This document shows positions 40,844 through 49,151 of a stretch of DNA of 64,000 nucleotides, piece after piece. Location of the stretch: positions 151 through 64,150 of the forward strand of contig NZ_JAKEVF010000001.1 of assembly GCF_022398315.1 (NCBI RefSeq), written 5' to 3'. The stretch comes from Shewanella sp. Isolate11. Lineage in GTDB: Bacteria; Pseudomonadota; Gammaproteobacteria; Enterobacterales; Shewanellaceae. Within the stretch, counting starts at the first letter, position 1; each line of letters begins with the position of its first letter. The notes under the pieces are model-generated. The model was not told the origin of the DNA. It saw only the letters and a program-made list of their open reading frames with translations, and did no database searches. The translations under genes and the position numbers were made by a program.

Positions 40844-41908
40844 TTATTTCCTTCTGCTTGGTAAGCTTTGCCGTAAATAACTCAGTAAACCTGTTGCTGA
40901 CACCCAGGCTAACCCGAGTCCGGCTAAGAGAATTAGCAGCTGATATATGCCATTTATCCCATATCCTGAATGCAGAGGATATGTCTGATTAATCAGGCGA
41001 TATTGCCACGGTAGCTGATCGGCTACCTCCGTGGCTTCCATATTGCCCGAGCTTTGATCGACATTGATGTAGGTTCTGCCATTGGAGTGCCATTCATTGC
41101 TTAATCGATAGCGGAAGCGATAATGGCTGACCTCGTCTTGAGGAAAACGAATATAAGTCGGCCAACTTGCAGGTAATTGTGACTGCGCGAGCCGCATTGC
41201 TTGCGTGGCAGATAAACCGTCCTGCGATAAAGCTTGCTCAGGAGTGATGGAACGCAGTGGCAAGGCGGGTAATAATGGCGTAACCACTTTTTGCCACATC
41301 ATAATCGCTGCAGTAAATACGATGATGGCCAAGACTGGAGTGACAACGATACCTGTATGACGATGAAACTGCAGCATCATCTTCATTTTCATCGGCCAAG
41401 GTTTTACAAAGCGCCAACGAAATCCTTTTTTCCCCGGCCACCACAACCACACGCCACTGAACAATAAAAATAATGACAATAGCGATGACAATAGTAATAG
41501 CGTTTTACCTGTCTTATCTAATAGCAGCTCGGTATGCAGATGGTGCACCACACTGAGGCCATCGAGCAGCCATAGATTTTGCTGGTAAGGTTTTAAGGTG
41601 CCTATTGCATATAATTGATGTTGCCCATGTTGATCGGTGAGAGTCCAATAAGGCTCCTGTTGGTTGGGGGCTTTTGCTCTTACAGCGTTTTGCAGACTAG
41701 CGAGCTGCGCGATGTTATCTAACTGTGTTGCAATTTTTTGTGGCGAATAATCTTGAGGCAGTGCCGCCTGCTGAGCGACAAAAAAGTGAATGATTGGTTT
41801 TTTATACACCAGAATAGTGCCAGTTAGCGACACGATAAGGAGTGGTAATAAGGCGCAAATCCCTATCCAGCGATGCCAAAAGCGTAAGCGAAAAACTGCA
41901 GATTTCAT
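40844..41908 (-). CDS. PepSY-associated transmembrane protein (PiuB-like)
   Basis: A 354-residue inner-membrane protein. The N-terminus is FRLRFWHRWIGICALLPLLIVSLTGTILVYKKPI, typical of the PepSY-TM family, with further helices at LLLLSSLLSLFLLFSGVWLWWPG, TPVLAIIVFTAAIMMW and the C-terminus (LLILLAGLGLAWVSATGLLSYL). The His in FWHRWIG and others in helices (HLHTE, FHRHTG) may bind heme or metal; such proteins are linked to siderophore-iron reduction. It lies 69 bp after the TonB receptor and is probably co-transcribed. Confidence 0.85.
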   Translation of the reverse strand: MKSAVFRLRFWHRWIGICALLPLLIVSLTGTILVYKKPIIHFFVAQQAALPQDYSPQKIATQLDNIAQLASLQNAVRAKAPNQQEPYWTLTDQHGQHQLYAIGTLKPYQQNLWLLDGLSVVHHLHTELLLDKTGKTLLLLSSLLSLFLLFSGVWLWWPGKKGFRWRFVKPWPMKMKMMLQFHRHTGIVVTPVLAIIVFTAAIMMWQKVVTPLLPALPLRSITPEQALSQDGLSATQAMRLAQSQLPASWPTYIRFPQDEVSHYRFRYRLSNEWHSNGRTYINVDQSSGNMEATEVADQLPWQYRLINQTYPLHSGYGINGIYQLLILLAGLGLAWVSATGLLSYLRQSLPSRRK

Positions 41909-41977
41909 TGTTATATATTTTGTATCTAACAGAGCCTCACTATAACTGAAGCTCTGCTAGATAATCAGCCTAATTGA

Positions 41978-44104
41978 TTAAAAGTTTAACTGGTAAGAAA
42001 GGGTAAAGCTACGCCCTAAACCTTTGAAGTTACGCAAATCATTTGGGTTAGATTGTGAGTAATAGGTGTAGTAATCCGTGTTGGTTAGGTTTTGTACGCC
42101 TAATGTTACCGCGCCAGCGACAACATCCAGAGTGGCACTTAAATCAAGGGTGGTGTAGCCATCAAACTGGTTTACTACATCACCATTACTATCTTCACGG
42201 TCTCTATCAAGCAGATGATTTACTTGTAAGCGAGTCGACAAACTATCGGTCCAGTATCTATCCCAGCTTGCATTGATTCGGTTTGGCGCAATATTCGAGC
42301 CACCAAGATCACTATCGACTTTACCATCTTGGTCTGAATCATATCGACCTTCAGCAATAGCCAACCTTAACCCTAGAAGGTCTGCATCACTGACGGTCCA
42401 GTTTACGCGAAATTCAACACCATCGACTTCAGTTTTTTCTCTTTTTACTGTGTAGATCCCATCAACGCCACGTTGTAAGCGTTGGCCGAAATCAGAGTCA
42501 GAGGTGTAGTAAGCCATCTGCGCTTGTAGGTTTGTTCCATTATATTCGATACCCAGTTCGGTGTTTTCAGTCAAAATTGGTTTCAAATCGAGGAAGGTTT
42601 CTACACTTTGGCCAGGCGTGTTGATGCCTCGTAAAACACGACCGACATCAGGCATAGAGAAGGCTTCAGAGTAATTAGCAAAGACGCGCCATTGTTCGGT
42701 AACTTTATAGGTTCCGCCTAAGTTATATAAGGTTTGTGAAAAATCAGGGTTACCGCCTTTTACAAATTGGCTGCCGTATGAGGCTAGGGTGGTAAAATCA
42801 TCTACTTCAAGTTTTGACTTTTCATAACGAACACCTGCGGTAATTGTATAAGGAGCGTCAGGTGCAAACTCTAACTGAGCATAGGGGGCATAGTTGGTAT
42901 ATTCTGTTGGTGGCACCCAGCTACGTCCGGTTTGAATCAATGCTTGCCAGGTTTTGTCTTTTAACATGTCCAAGCCATAAATCAGGTCGACAGGCAGCTC
43001 AAACATCTGGCTATTGACCAAAGTAATTTTCATCCCGGTTTTTTCTGAATTATTTTGAGACTGGTCAATTAAGTCACTACCGTAAGCCGGATCTTGGAAG
43101 GTTTTAAGCGGAGTGCCTTCTGCACCATAAGTTGCTTCGAATTCTTGACGGAAAAGCTGTACAGAGAGTTTTTGGCTGAAGAAATCTTCGTTGTTGTAGC
43201 CTAGGCTGACTGTGGTTACCGCATTTTGTGCCGCTTCACCATCGGCGCTTCCTTCGATTGCCGAACTTGGAATATCGGCATCAACATCACCAGCAACCGA
43301 AAGCCAATTGTTGTTACCTTCGATTTGATAGCGGTTAACCATTAGCTCTATACGTTGTTGATCCCAGTTATAGCCCGTTTTGAGGAAACCATCGAAGGTT
43401 TCCGAGTCCATGGTATCGCCCTGAGTATTATCCACGCCAATCAGATTGCCATTAGCGTCATAAGCCATACCACTATGGCGGTAAGAGAGCGCCGCTAGTA
43501 TGTCAGCATTATCCCAGCTGTTCGATAAGCTGTAGCTGACGCCATAATCCCCACTCTCAGCGAGGTCTTCAGTTTGAAATCCTGTGTCAATTTTGATCTG
43601 CTGATTTAAGCCTTGTTTAGGCTTTTTGGTGATTAAGTTGATGATACCGCCAGCAGCACCTAGACCATGAATGGCATTTGCACCATGAATCACTTCAACT
43701 CGCTCGATTAAGAATGGGTCTATGGTGTGTCCGTCACGACCGCCGCTACGTAATGGATTTGATTGAGGCACACCATCAATTAGGTATAGCGGTTTTCTGC
43801 CACGTAAACTCTCACCTGCACTGGTCATCTTTTGGCGACTAGGGGAAAAACTAGGAACCAGATTGCCGAGCACGGTCGATAGATCATTATTCAGCGACAG
43901 TTGTTGCGCTAATTCGGCTTGGTCGATGATGGTGATGGTATTGGGAATTTGGCTAAGTGGTTTTGCAACACGAGAGGCGGTGACCACGATTCTTTCGTAA
44001 CTTTCTGCACTTGGAGTGGTTTCTGTCTCCTCTGCAAAGGCTTGTCCGGCCATGAATTGTCCAGCCAAAATGGCAAGGGTAAGTTTTGACAGATTGAAGT
44101 TCAT
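41978..44104 (-). CDS. TonB-dependent siderophore receptor
   Basis: A 708-residue outer-membrane receptor with a 24-residue signal peptide. ERIVVTA at residues 37-43 fits the TonB box. The plug domain follows (YLIDGVPQSNPLRSGGRDG; RVEVIHGANAIHGLGAAGGIINLITKKP), then a 22-strand barrel ending LSYQLNF with terminal Phe. A Fur-box match 50 bp upstream and a PepSY protein downstream support iron-siderophore uptake. The ligand cannot be read from sequence; an IutA- or PiuA-like substrate range is possible. Confidence 0.92.
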   Translation of the reverse strand: MNFNLSKLTLAILAGQFMAGQAFAEETETTPSAESYERIVVTASRVAKPLSQIPNTITIIDQAELAQQLSLNNDLSTVLGNLVPSFSPSRQKMTSAGESLRGRKPLYLIDGVPQSNPLRSGGRDGHTIDPFLIERVEVIHGANAIHGLGAAGGIINLITKKPKQGLNQQIKIDTGFQTEDLAESGDYGVSYSLSNSWDNADILAALSYRHSGMAYDANGNLIGVDNTQGDTMDSETFDGFLKTGYNWDQQRIELMVNRYQIEGNNNWLSVAGDVDADIPSSAIEGSADGEAAQNAVTTVSLGYNNEDFFSQKLSVQLFRQEFEATYGAEGTPLKTFQDPAYGSDLIDQSQNNSEKTGMKITLVNSQMFELPVDLIYGLDMLKDKTWQALIQTGRSWVPPTEYTNYAPYAQLEFAPDAPYTITAGVRYEKSKLEVDDFTTLASYGSQFVKGGNPDFSQTLYNLGGTYKVTEQWRVFANYSEAFSMPDVGRVLRGINTPGQSVETFLDLKPILTENTELGIEYNGTNLQAQMAYYTSDSDFGQRLQRGVDGIYTVKREKTEVDGVEFRVNWTVSDADLLGLRLAIAEGRYDSDQDGKVDSDLGGSNIAPNRINASWDRYWTDSLSTRLQVNHLLDRDREDSNGDVVNQFDGYTTLDLSATLDVVAGAVTLGVQNLTNTDYYTYYSQSNPNDLRNFKGLGRSFTLSYQLNF

Positions 44105-44153
44105 ACATTCACCTAAAAATCTAATTTACAGCTATATTTTTATGAACCGAAAT

Positions 44154-44172
44154 GTAAATGAGAATCAATATT
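44154..44172. promoter_or_regulatory. Fur box upstream of the TonB receptor
   Basis: Aligned to the 19-base Fur consensus GATAATGATAATCATTATC, the window sequence GTAAATGAGAATCAATATT matches at 14 positions, including the whole centre. It is 50 bp before the receptor start, within the promoter zone. Confidence 0.8.
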
Positions 44173-44359
44173 ATTTCAATAGGTATTTGTATTATGGTTA
44201 AACTAAATTAGAGGATGTACTGAAAAAGGAGAACTTTGGTGATCGAAGTCACTTTTTGTTAACAAATTCTGAGGATGTCTCCTCAAATGAGATCAGGGGA
44301 GTCGCTGAAGTATTATTTGCTGTGAATAGGGAGTAAGGCTAGTTGCTGTTCGTTCATTA

Positions 44360-45280
44360 TTATCTGAATACTTTAAAGTCCACTCCTTGATTCGATAAGA
44401 ATATTTCAGCGTCGGGTCCTTGTAACATGGCCATGGTCGATAACATTCCGGCCATTAAGCAGTTTGGTGCGAGTACGGTAACTGAGCGCGGCGCAGCTTC
44501 AACTGGATAGCCAGTAAAGGGATTGATAATGTGGCCGTAAAGTTTGCCGTTGTGTTTGATATAGCGGCGAGTATCACCGCTGGTGGCGAGAGCACCCTGG
44601 CGAATTTCTAGCAGTGCAGCCGCTTGATCTAGGGCATAGGGGTTTTCAATGCCGACTTGCCACGGCTGGCTTGGAAGCGTTTTAGCAACGGGGCAGGCAA
44701 TATCACCACCAAAATTGACCAGTACCGAAACCTGTGGCCAGCGCTGAGCGATTAGGCTTGCAGCGCTGTCGACCGCGTACTCTTTGGCTATGCCGCCAAA
44801 GTCTAAACTCATTCCTTTCGGCAGGGTTAAGCTGCTGGCGTCAAACTGCAGCGCGGAAAAACCGATAAAGGCTTTAGCGGCTTGGATCGCTTTATCTGAG
44901 GGAAGTGGGGTTTTAGCTCCCTTCTCGAAGCGCCACAGCTGCATCAAGGGGCCGGCGGTGATGTCGAATTGGCCGTCGCTGAGTTGGTAGCATTGCTGGG
45001 CAAAACACAAAAGGCGGTGAGTTTCGGCATCGATGGTGACCGATGGGTTATCGCTGTGATTCAGCTGCCAGAGGTAATTATGTTGCAGAAAGCGGCTATA
45101 TTTGACCTCAATTCGTTTAGCCTCATTCATGGCTGTTATCAATATCGCCTCAGCCATTGCCTCGTTATGGCTATCGATCAGGATTTCGCAATGGTTTGCC
45201 ATTGAGTAAAAGTGACCGATAAAGCCCCAGGGACGGGGCTCAAGTTGACACTCTTGTACGCTATCTTGCTGACGAGACAT
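44360..45280 (-). CDS. ApbE-family FAD:protein FMN transferase
   Basis: A 306-residue ApbE. Conserved parts are FDITAGPLMQLWRF, LDFGGIAKEYAVD, LVNFGGDIAC, ALATSGDTRRYI and GHIINPFTGYPV (metal and FAD site). The enzyme attaches FMN covalently to Ser/Thr of partner proteins. Unlike most ApbE proteins it shows no signal peptide or lipobox: the start MSRQQDSVQECQLEPRPWGF is hydrophilic. It is the last gene of a five-gene operon and lies 31 bp after the DUF3570 gene, its likely substrate or partner. Confidence 0.92.
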   Translation of the reverse strand: MSRQQDSVQECQLEPRPWGFIGHFYSMANHCEILIDSHNEAMAEAILITAMNEAKRIEVKYSRFLQHNYLWQLNHSDNPSVTIDAETHRLLCFAQQCYQLSDGQFDITAGPLMQLWRFEKGAKTPLPSDKAIQAAKAFIGFSALQFDASSLTLPKGMSLDFGGIAKEYAVDSAASLIAQRWPQVSVLVNFGGDIACPVAKTLPSQPWQVGIENPYALDQAAALLEIRQGALATSGDTRRYIKHNGKLYGHIINPFTGYPVEAAPRSVTVLAPNCLMAGMLSTMAMLQGPDAEIFLSNQGVDFKVFR

Positions 45281-45311
45281 GTTACTGCTGCCTTGTTCTA
45301 AAAACTAATAG

Positions 45312-46610
45312 CTAGAACGAATAGCTAAATTGCGCCACGATGGCTTTTACCTCTGGGAACAGTTGCTGTTGCTGTAACTGACCAAAAAGCTCGGTGCCAT
45401 TATTGTCGGGGGTTTGTTGGTAATACTCCAAGCGATAACTCAGTTCATTGCCGCCCGTCAAACGTTGGCCGAACTTTACCCCTAAAGTATAGGCGCTCAT
45501 ATCTCCTATGCGGTAGTCGGCACTGGCATATTTAGGTAGTGGATTATTATCGAGCAAAAACGGAGTATAAAATTCGGCCGCCTGCTGCTGATAGTAGCGC
45601 AGGTGTAATTGACCATAGAAGTTACCAGAGAAATAGTATCGATAATGGGTTTCTAAGGTATGTGACTGAATATCCCAATCATCACTACTAAATCGATACG
45701 AAAAATCGATAACGCCTTTTTGCAAAGCTCCTTTAGCCATCATAAATACACTTTGCTTGAGTCGAGAGTCGGGGCGATTTTCATACAGATAATTTAATGT
45801 TGTGCCGCTATTATCGACTTGGCTTAATACTTTATAAGGGTCAGTCAAATAGCCTGATACCGAGGACAAGCTGTAGTTTGCCTGGAATAACCAGTGCCGA
45901 CTCAATACTTGGGTCAGGCTGACCATGGCATCGAAGGTATTTTTATTGTCTGAGCTATCGATACGAGTATTGTCGAATGCGGCCTGATAGGCGGCTTCGG
46001 TGAGGTAATCACTTCGATGTGCCATAGCGGATAAGGCTACTGGGCGTCCACCTACTGGGTCGACAATATCATAGGTGTAACCACCTGAAAGCGCTAAGGT
46101 TGTGTTGTTCTTATTAAAATTGTGCTCGACACCACCGTTAAGGCCAAGAGAGGTATAGTCAAATTCCCTAGAACCATATACTCCAGTGTTCACTTTCCAG
46201 CGCGGAGCTAGAATCTCACTCCAGTTTGCGCTGAGTTGTAAACGGGTATCTTGAAAGGTGTCATCCAGTGGAGTGTCGCCTGCAGTAACTTGATATTCCC
46301 CTTTACCTGATGGACGGGTAAACGTCTGGCTGTTGTTTTGTGCTACGGCTCCCGAAGCTGAGGCACCAGTTAGGCTATCTACTACGATTTTGGCATTCAG
46401 TAGGGATTTATCACCAAAGGACTTTTGTACATTACCTATGGCTTCGACTGCTTGCACTCTATCTTGCTCGCCGTAATACATAATTGCGGCATCGACTTTT
46501 AAATCATCCTGGCTGGGGTCTTGGGTCACCGCCTGCGCCGATTGTCCCACCAAGGCATAACTGGCTACTGCTAGGGCTTTGGCGATATTTTTATGTGATG
46601 TTAGTTGCAT
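45312..46610 (-). CDS. DUF3570 outer-membrane barrel-like protein, putative flavinylation target
   Basis: A 432-residue protein with a 27-residue signal peptide (SYALVGQSAQA). The mature part opens with DLKVDAAIMYYGEQDRVQAVEA and then the segment DSLTGASAS at residues 78-86, resembling the Dxx[ST]GA[ST]x[ST] sites modified by ApbE. From there it is a series of amphipathic beta strands ending QFSYSF, as in outer-membrane barrels. DUF3570 proteins are repeatedly found beside ApbE, to my knowledge without a firm function. Its ATG overlaps the DUF4266 gene by 10 bp. Confidence 0.88.
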   Translation of the reverse strand: MQLTSHKNIAKALAVASYALVGQSAQAVTQDPSQDDLKVDAAIMYYGEQDRVQAVEAIGNVQKSFGDKSLLNAKIVVDSLTGASASGAVAQNNSQTFTRPSGKGEYQVTAGDTPLDDTFQDTRLQLSANWSEILAPRWKVNTGVYGSREFDYTSLGLNGGVEHNFNKNNTTLALSGGYTYDIVDPVGGRPVALSAMAHRSDYLTEAAYQAAFDNTRIDSSDNKNTFDAMVSLTQVLSRHWLFQANYSLSSVSGYLTDPYKVLSQVDNSGTTLNYLYENRPDSRLKQSVFMMAKGALQKGVIDFSYRFSSDDWDIQSHTLETHYRYYFSGNFYGQLHLRYYQQQAAEFYTPFLLDNNPLPKYASADYRIGDMSAYTLGVKFGQRLTGGNELSYRLEYYQQTPDNNGTELFGQLQQQQLFPEVKAIVAQFSYSF

Positions 46611-46816
46611 CCACAGCCCCCGCCGGCAAGCGCGCGACCCCCACTGGTTCCCTCTTTGCTGAAGTAGATATGATCATCGAGGGCCAAATCCAGTTTTTCC
46701 GCATCAAGCGCCATATCGGCTCTCGCGAGTTGATCTTTTTCCCAGGGCTGAACACCTAGGCTTGAGCAGCCAGACAGGCTGCAGGTAATGAGGATGGCAA
46801 GTAGGGTTTTCTTCAC
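46601..46816 (-). CDS. DUF4266 small lipoprotein
   Basis: A 71-residue lipoprotein with Cys17 in the lipobox LSGC. The mature part contains VQPWEKDQLARADMAL, the family hallmark, and ends SGGRALAGGGCGCN with a CxC pair (Cys68, Cys70) near the very C-terminus. The glycine-rich CxC tail is unusual for a lipoprotein and may bind a metal or be a thiol target of the thioredoxin encoded 3 bp upstream. The pairing with DUF3570 is a known genomic association; the function is not established. Confidence 0.88.
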   Translation of the reverse strand: MKKTLLAILITCSLSGCSSLGVQPWEKDQLARADMALDAEKLDLALDDHIYFSKEGTSGGRALAGGGCGCN

Positions 46817-46819
46817 GGG

Positions 46820-47302
46820 TTACTCCTTAAGCAGACTTACGAGCTCTTGCTCATACTGCGCTGCATACTCTTCGAAGAAGCCAACATGGTTTTGAACCAA
46901 TTCACCTTTTTTATTAAATAGATAGCTACTTGGCATACCTTGTAGGTCAAATGCTTCGGCGGCTTTGGTTTCGGGATCAAAATAAATTTTAAATTCGGCG
47001 GGAAGTTTAGTTAGAAACTCCTCGGCTAATGCTTTATCGGTATCAAGGTTAATCGCTACTATGACTAAGCCTTGAGCGGCATATTTCGCGTGCATGGCAT
47101 TCATCCAAGGAAATGATTTACGGCAAGGGCCGCACCAGGATGCCCAAAAATCCACATAAACCACCTTGCCTTGGTATTGTTCTAAGGTGACGTTTTCACC
47201 TTGAGCATTTTGTAACGATTGTGACAGCGAAGGTGCAGCGTTGGCGGGTTGAACCCAACTGGTCATGATCAGTATGATTAAGCTTAAAACGACTCTCATC
47301 AT
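46820..47302 (-). CDS. TlpA/ResA-like periplasmic thioredoxin
   Basis: A 160-residue exported thioredoxin. The signal peptide ends near residue 22 (VQPANA). The redox motif is Cys57-Gly-Pro-Cys60 in FWASWCGPCRKSFP. The cis-Pro is in QGMPSSYLFNKKGELV, and IVAINLDTD is the TlpA-type insert. It probably keeps cysteines of the neighbouring DUF4266 or DUF3570 proteins reduced. It lies 12 bp after the BamA-like gene. Confidence 0.92.
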   Translation of the reverse strand: MMRVVLSLIILIMTSWVQPANAAPSLSQSLQNAQGENVTLEQYQGKVVYVDFWASWCGPCRKSFPWMNAMHAKYAAQGLVIVAINLDTDKALAEEFLTKLPAEFKIYFDPETKAAEAFDLQGMPSSYLFNKKGELVQNHVGFFEEYAAQYEQELVSLLKE

Positions 47303-47314
47303 TATTCTGCTCCG

Positions 47315-48973
47315 CTAAAAATGGTTTTTCACCTGAAAGCGCCACTCCCAACTGTTGACGTGTTCGCCTGAGTTGTAGGGCATTGAAAAATCGATATGGG
47401 CGACATTACCGTAGCTGGATCGTGACGAATAGATTCTGGCGCCGATACCAATGCTGCCAATAGGTTTAGTGGTTTCGTTATTTTGATCTGGACCGCCACT
47501 AGCTTGACCATAATCGGTAAACAGTGCCCAGCCCAGTTCAGCTATTTGATACAGATTCAGGTTGGGGTAATTACGCAGCTCAGCTGTCACTAACCATTGA
47601 TTGTCACCATGTTGATAATCGTTGGGATAGCCTCTGACTCCAGTTTCATCTCCCATGGCAAATGTGCGGTCGAGATAGTTGTTTTTTGAGGTACTTAAGC
47701 GCACTTTGGAGTAAGCCGTCCATTTGGGGGCGATTTGATAAAAATATTCTGCTAGGGCTGTTGCCTTAAAATAATCGGCTTGGGTGGTGGCAAAGGTACC
47801 TTCGCCTTTGAGAGCCAACATAAGCAGGTGGTCGTCTTGTTGAAATCCACGAGATGAAAACAGATTAAGGTGATAACCTACAGGGGAGCTGTCGCCTGTG
47901 TCTAAGGTTTCAAACCCTAATTTAATATAATGTTGCCAGCCTAAATTAAAGTCTTCGTTTTTATTAATCAGGTGTACGTTGTTTAGCACCCGAAAGTCAT
48001 CTTGTAGATATTGAAAGCTGACCCAGGGATAAAGGAAGTCACGGTCTTGGGGTAATGGTGAGTTAGGAAAGCTAACGATGTTGTCAAATTGGTTTTTATC
48101 TTGGGTTATCCCCACAGATAGTCGAGTACGCCAATCATCCTGTTTATTAATACGCCAACCATATTGTAGGTTGGCGTAATCAATTTTATGTTCGAACTCA
48201 TTAATATCCATGCCGTTCTGACGTATGGTATCGACGCGTAAGTCATTGACATAAGTCGTTGAATACATATTGGTATCGTCGAGGGTGTAAAACGGCTTAG
48301 TAAAGTCCACCATGGCGGCTTCGCCATCGCTGTTATCATAAAAGTTAACCGATAGGGTGGAGTGCCTTGCCAAGCTGTCCATTGGCACCCTGAATGCCAG
48401 CTTATAACCCGTTCGATTGGCATCCGATTGGTATTTAAGCCGGGTGCGAATACCATAACCTAAGAGGTTATCTTCTTTTAGACCTGCAGAAAATGTGTTT
48501 TCTCCACCGCTACGACCAGCACTGAATGTCGGTAATAACGACCAATTATCCCAAGTTTCGACCAAGATGCTCTGTGAGCCATCGGGGGCACTTTCCGCTT
48601 CAGGGTCGGCTTCTGCAAAGCTGACTTTAGCATCTCGAATATAAGGTTCTTTACGTAAGATACGCTGGGCTTCATCGAGATCTTTTTGAGTAACCGCTTG
48701 GTTTTTTTCAAAGCTCAGATGATTGAGGGTGGTTGATTCGCGGGTGTTGATATGTAAATAGTTCGCCCAACGATGGATGAAAAATGCATCGGGATCCGAT
48801 TCATCAAAAATGGCATGACTAACGACGACAATGTTACTGGCGGGTTGAGTTTTTACTTCAGTATCTTGCTTACCAGCTCTAACATCGTCTTCCGCTTTAA
48901 GCTCTTGAGCAATAACAAGTTTACAAAATAGCAAACTCAATATGGCCAAAGTTGCGCGTGAAACATAAGACAT
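47315..48973 (-). CDS. BamA/TamA-superfamily outer-membrane protein
   Basis: Start at ATG 48973 (MSYVSRATLAIL), with TTGGA upstream; a TTG 12 bases earlier also lies in frame but has no ribosome site. It gives 552 residues. A signal peptide (LFCKLVIAQ) is followed by one POTRA-like domain (LNHLSFEKNQAVTQKDLDEAQRILRKEPYIRDAKVSF). A 16-strand-type surface-antigen barrel follows, with TYSKVRLSTSKNN, FAMGDETGVRGYPNDYQ (the VRGY/F-type lid loop) and a terminal WRFQVKNHF. It is first in the ApbE operon and may place or export partner proteins at the outer membrane. Confidence 0.85.
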   Translation of the reverse strand: MSYVSRATLAILSLLFCKLVIAQELKAEDDVRAGKQDTEVKTQPASNIVVVSHAIFDESDPDAFFIHRWANYLHINTRESTTLNHLSFEKNQAVTQKDLDEAQRILRKEPYIRDAKVSFAEADPEAESAPDGSQSILVETWDNWSLLPTFSAGRSGGENTFSAGLKEDNLLGYGIRTRLKYQSDANRTGYKLAFRVPMDSLARHSTLSVNFYDNSDGEAAMVDFTKPFYTLDDTNMYSTTYVNDLRVDTIRQNGMDINEFEHKIDYANLQYGWRINKQDDWRTRLSVGITQDKNQFDNIVSFPNSPLPQDRDFLYPWVSFQYLQDDFRVLNNVHLINKNEDFNLGWQHYIKLGFETLDTGDSSPVGYHLNLFSSRGFQQDDHLLMLALKGEGTFATTQADYFKATALAEYFYQIAPKWTAYSKVRLSTSKNNYLDRTFAMGDETGVRGYPNDYQHGDNQWLVTAELRNYPNLNLYQIAELGWALFTDYGQASGGPDQNNETTKPIGSIGIGARIYSSRSSYGNVAHIDFSMPYNSGEHVNSWEWRFQVKNHF

Positions 48974-49027
48974 AAAGCAATCCAAGTTTATATTTTTGTT
49001 ATTTTTTAGGTGCTGCTTTTACACATG

Positions 49028-49053
49028 TAACAGTGTGTTATAACACACTGTTA
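49028..49053. promoter_or_regulatory. Perfect 26-bp palindromic operator
   Basis: TAACAGTGTGTTA followed by its exact reverse complement, with no central gap. It lies 55 bases upstream of the BamA-like gene start and overlaps the predicted promoter. Long perfect dyads at such positions are typical of TetR-type or similar dimeric repressors; the regulator is not identified in this window. Confidence 0.8.
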
Positions 49054-49068
49054 GTAGGGATTAGTCAA
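49040..49068 (-). promoter_or_regulatory. Promoter of the ApbE/DUF3570 operon
   Basis: Read on the minus strand, TTGACT (49063-49068) is followed after 17 bases by TGTTAT (49040-49045). The -10 lies inside the 26-bp palindrome, so a bound repressor would block RNA polymerase. Confidence 0.55.
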
Positions 49069-49151
49069 GGGAATAAAGGCTGAAAAAGTAACGATTATAA
49101 TTGTGTAAACGCTGATGTAACCAAGCCGGTGACATCAGCATGTTTGTGGGG

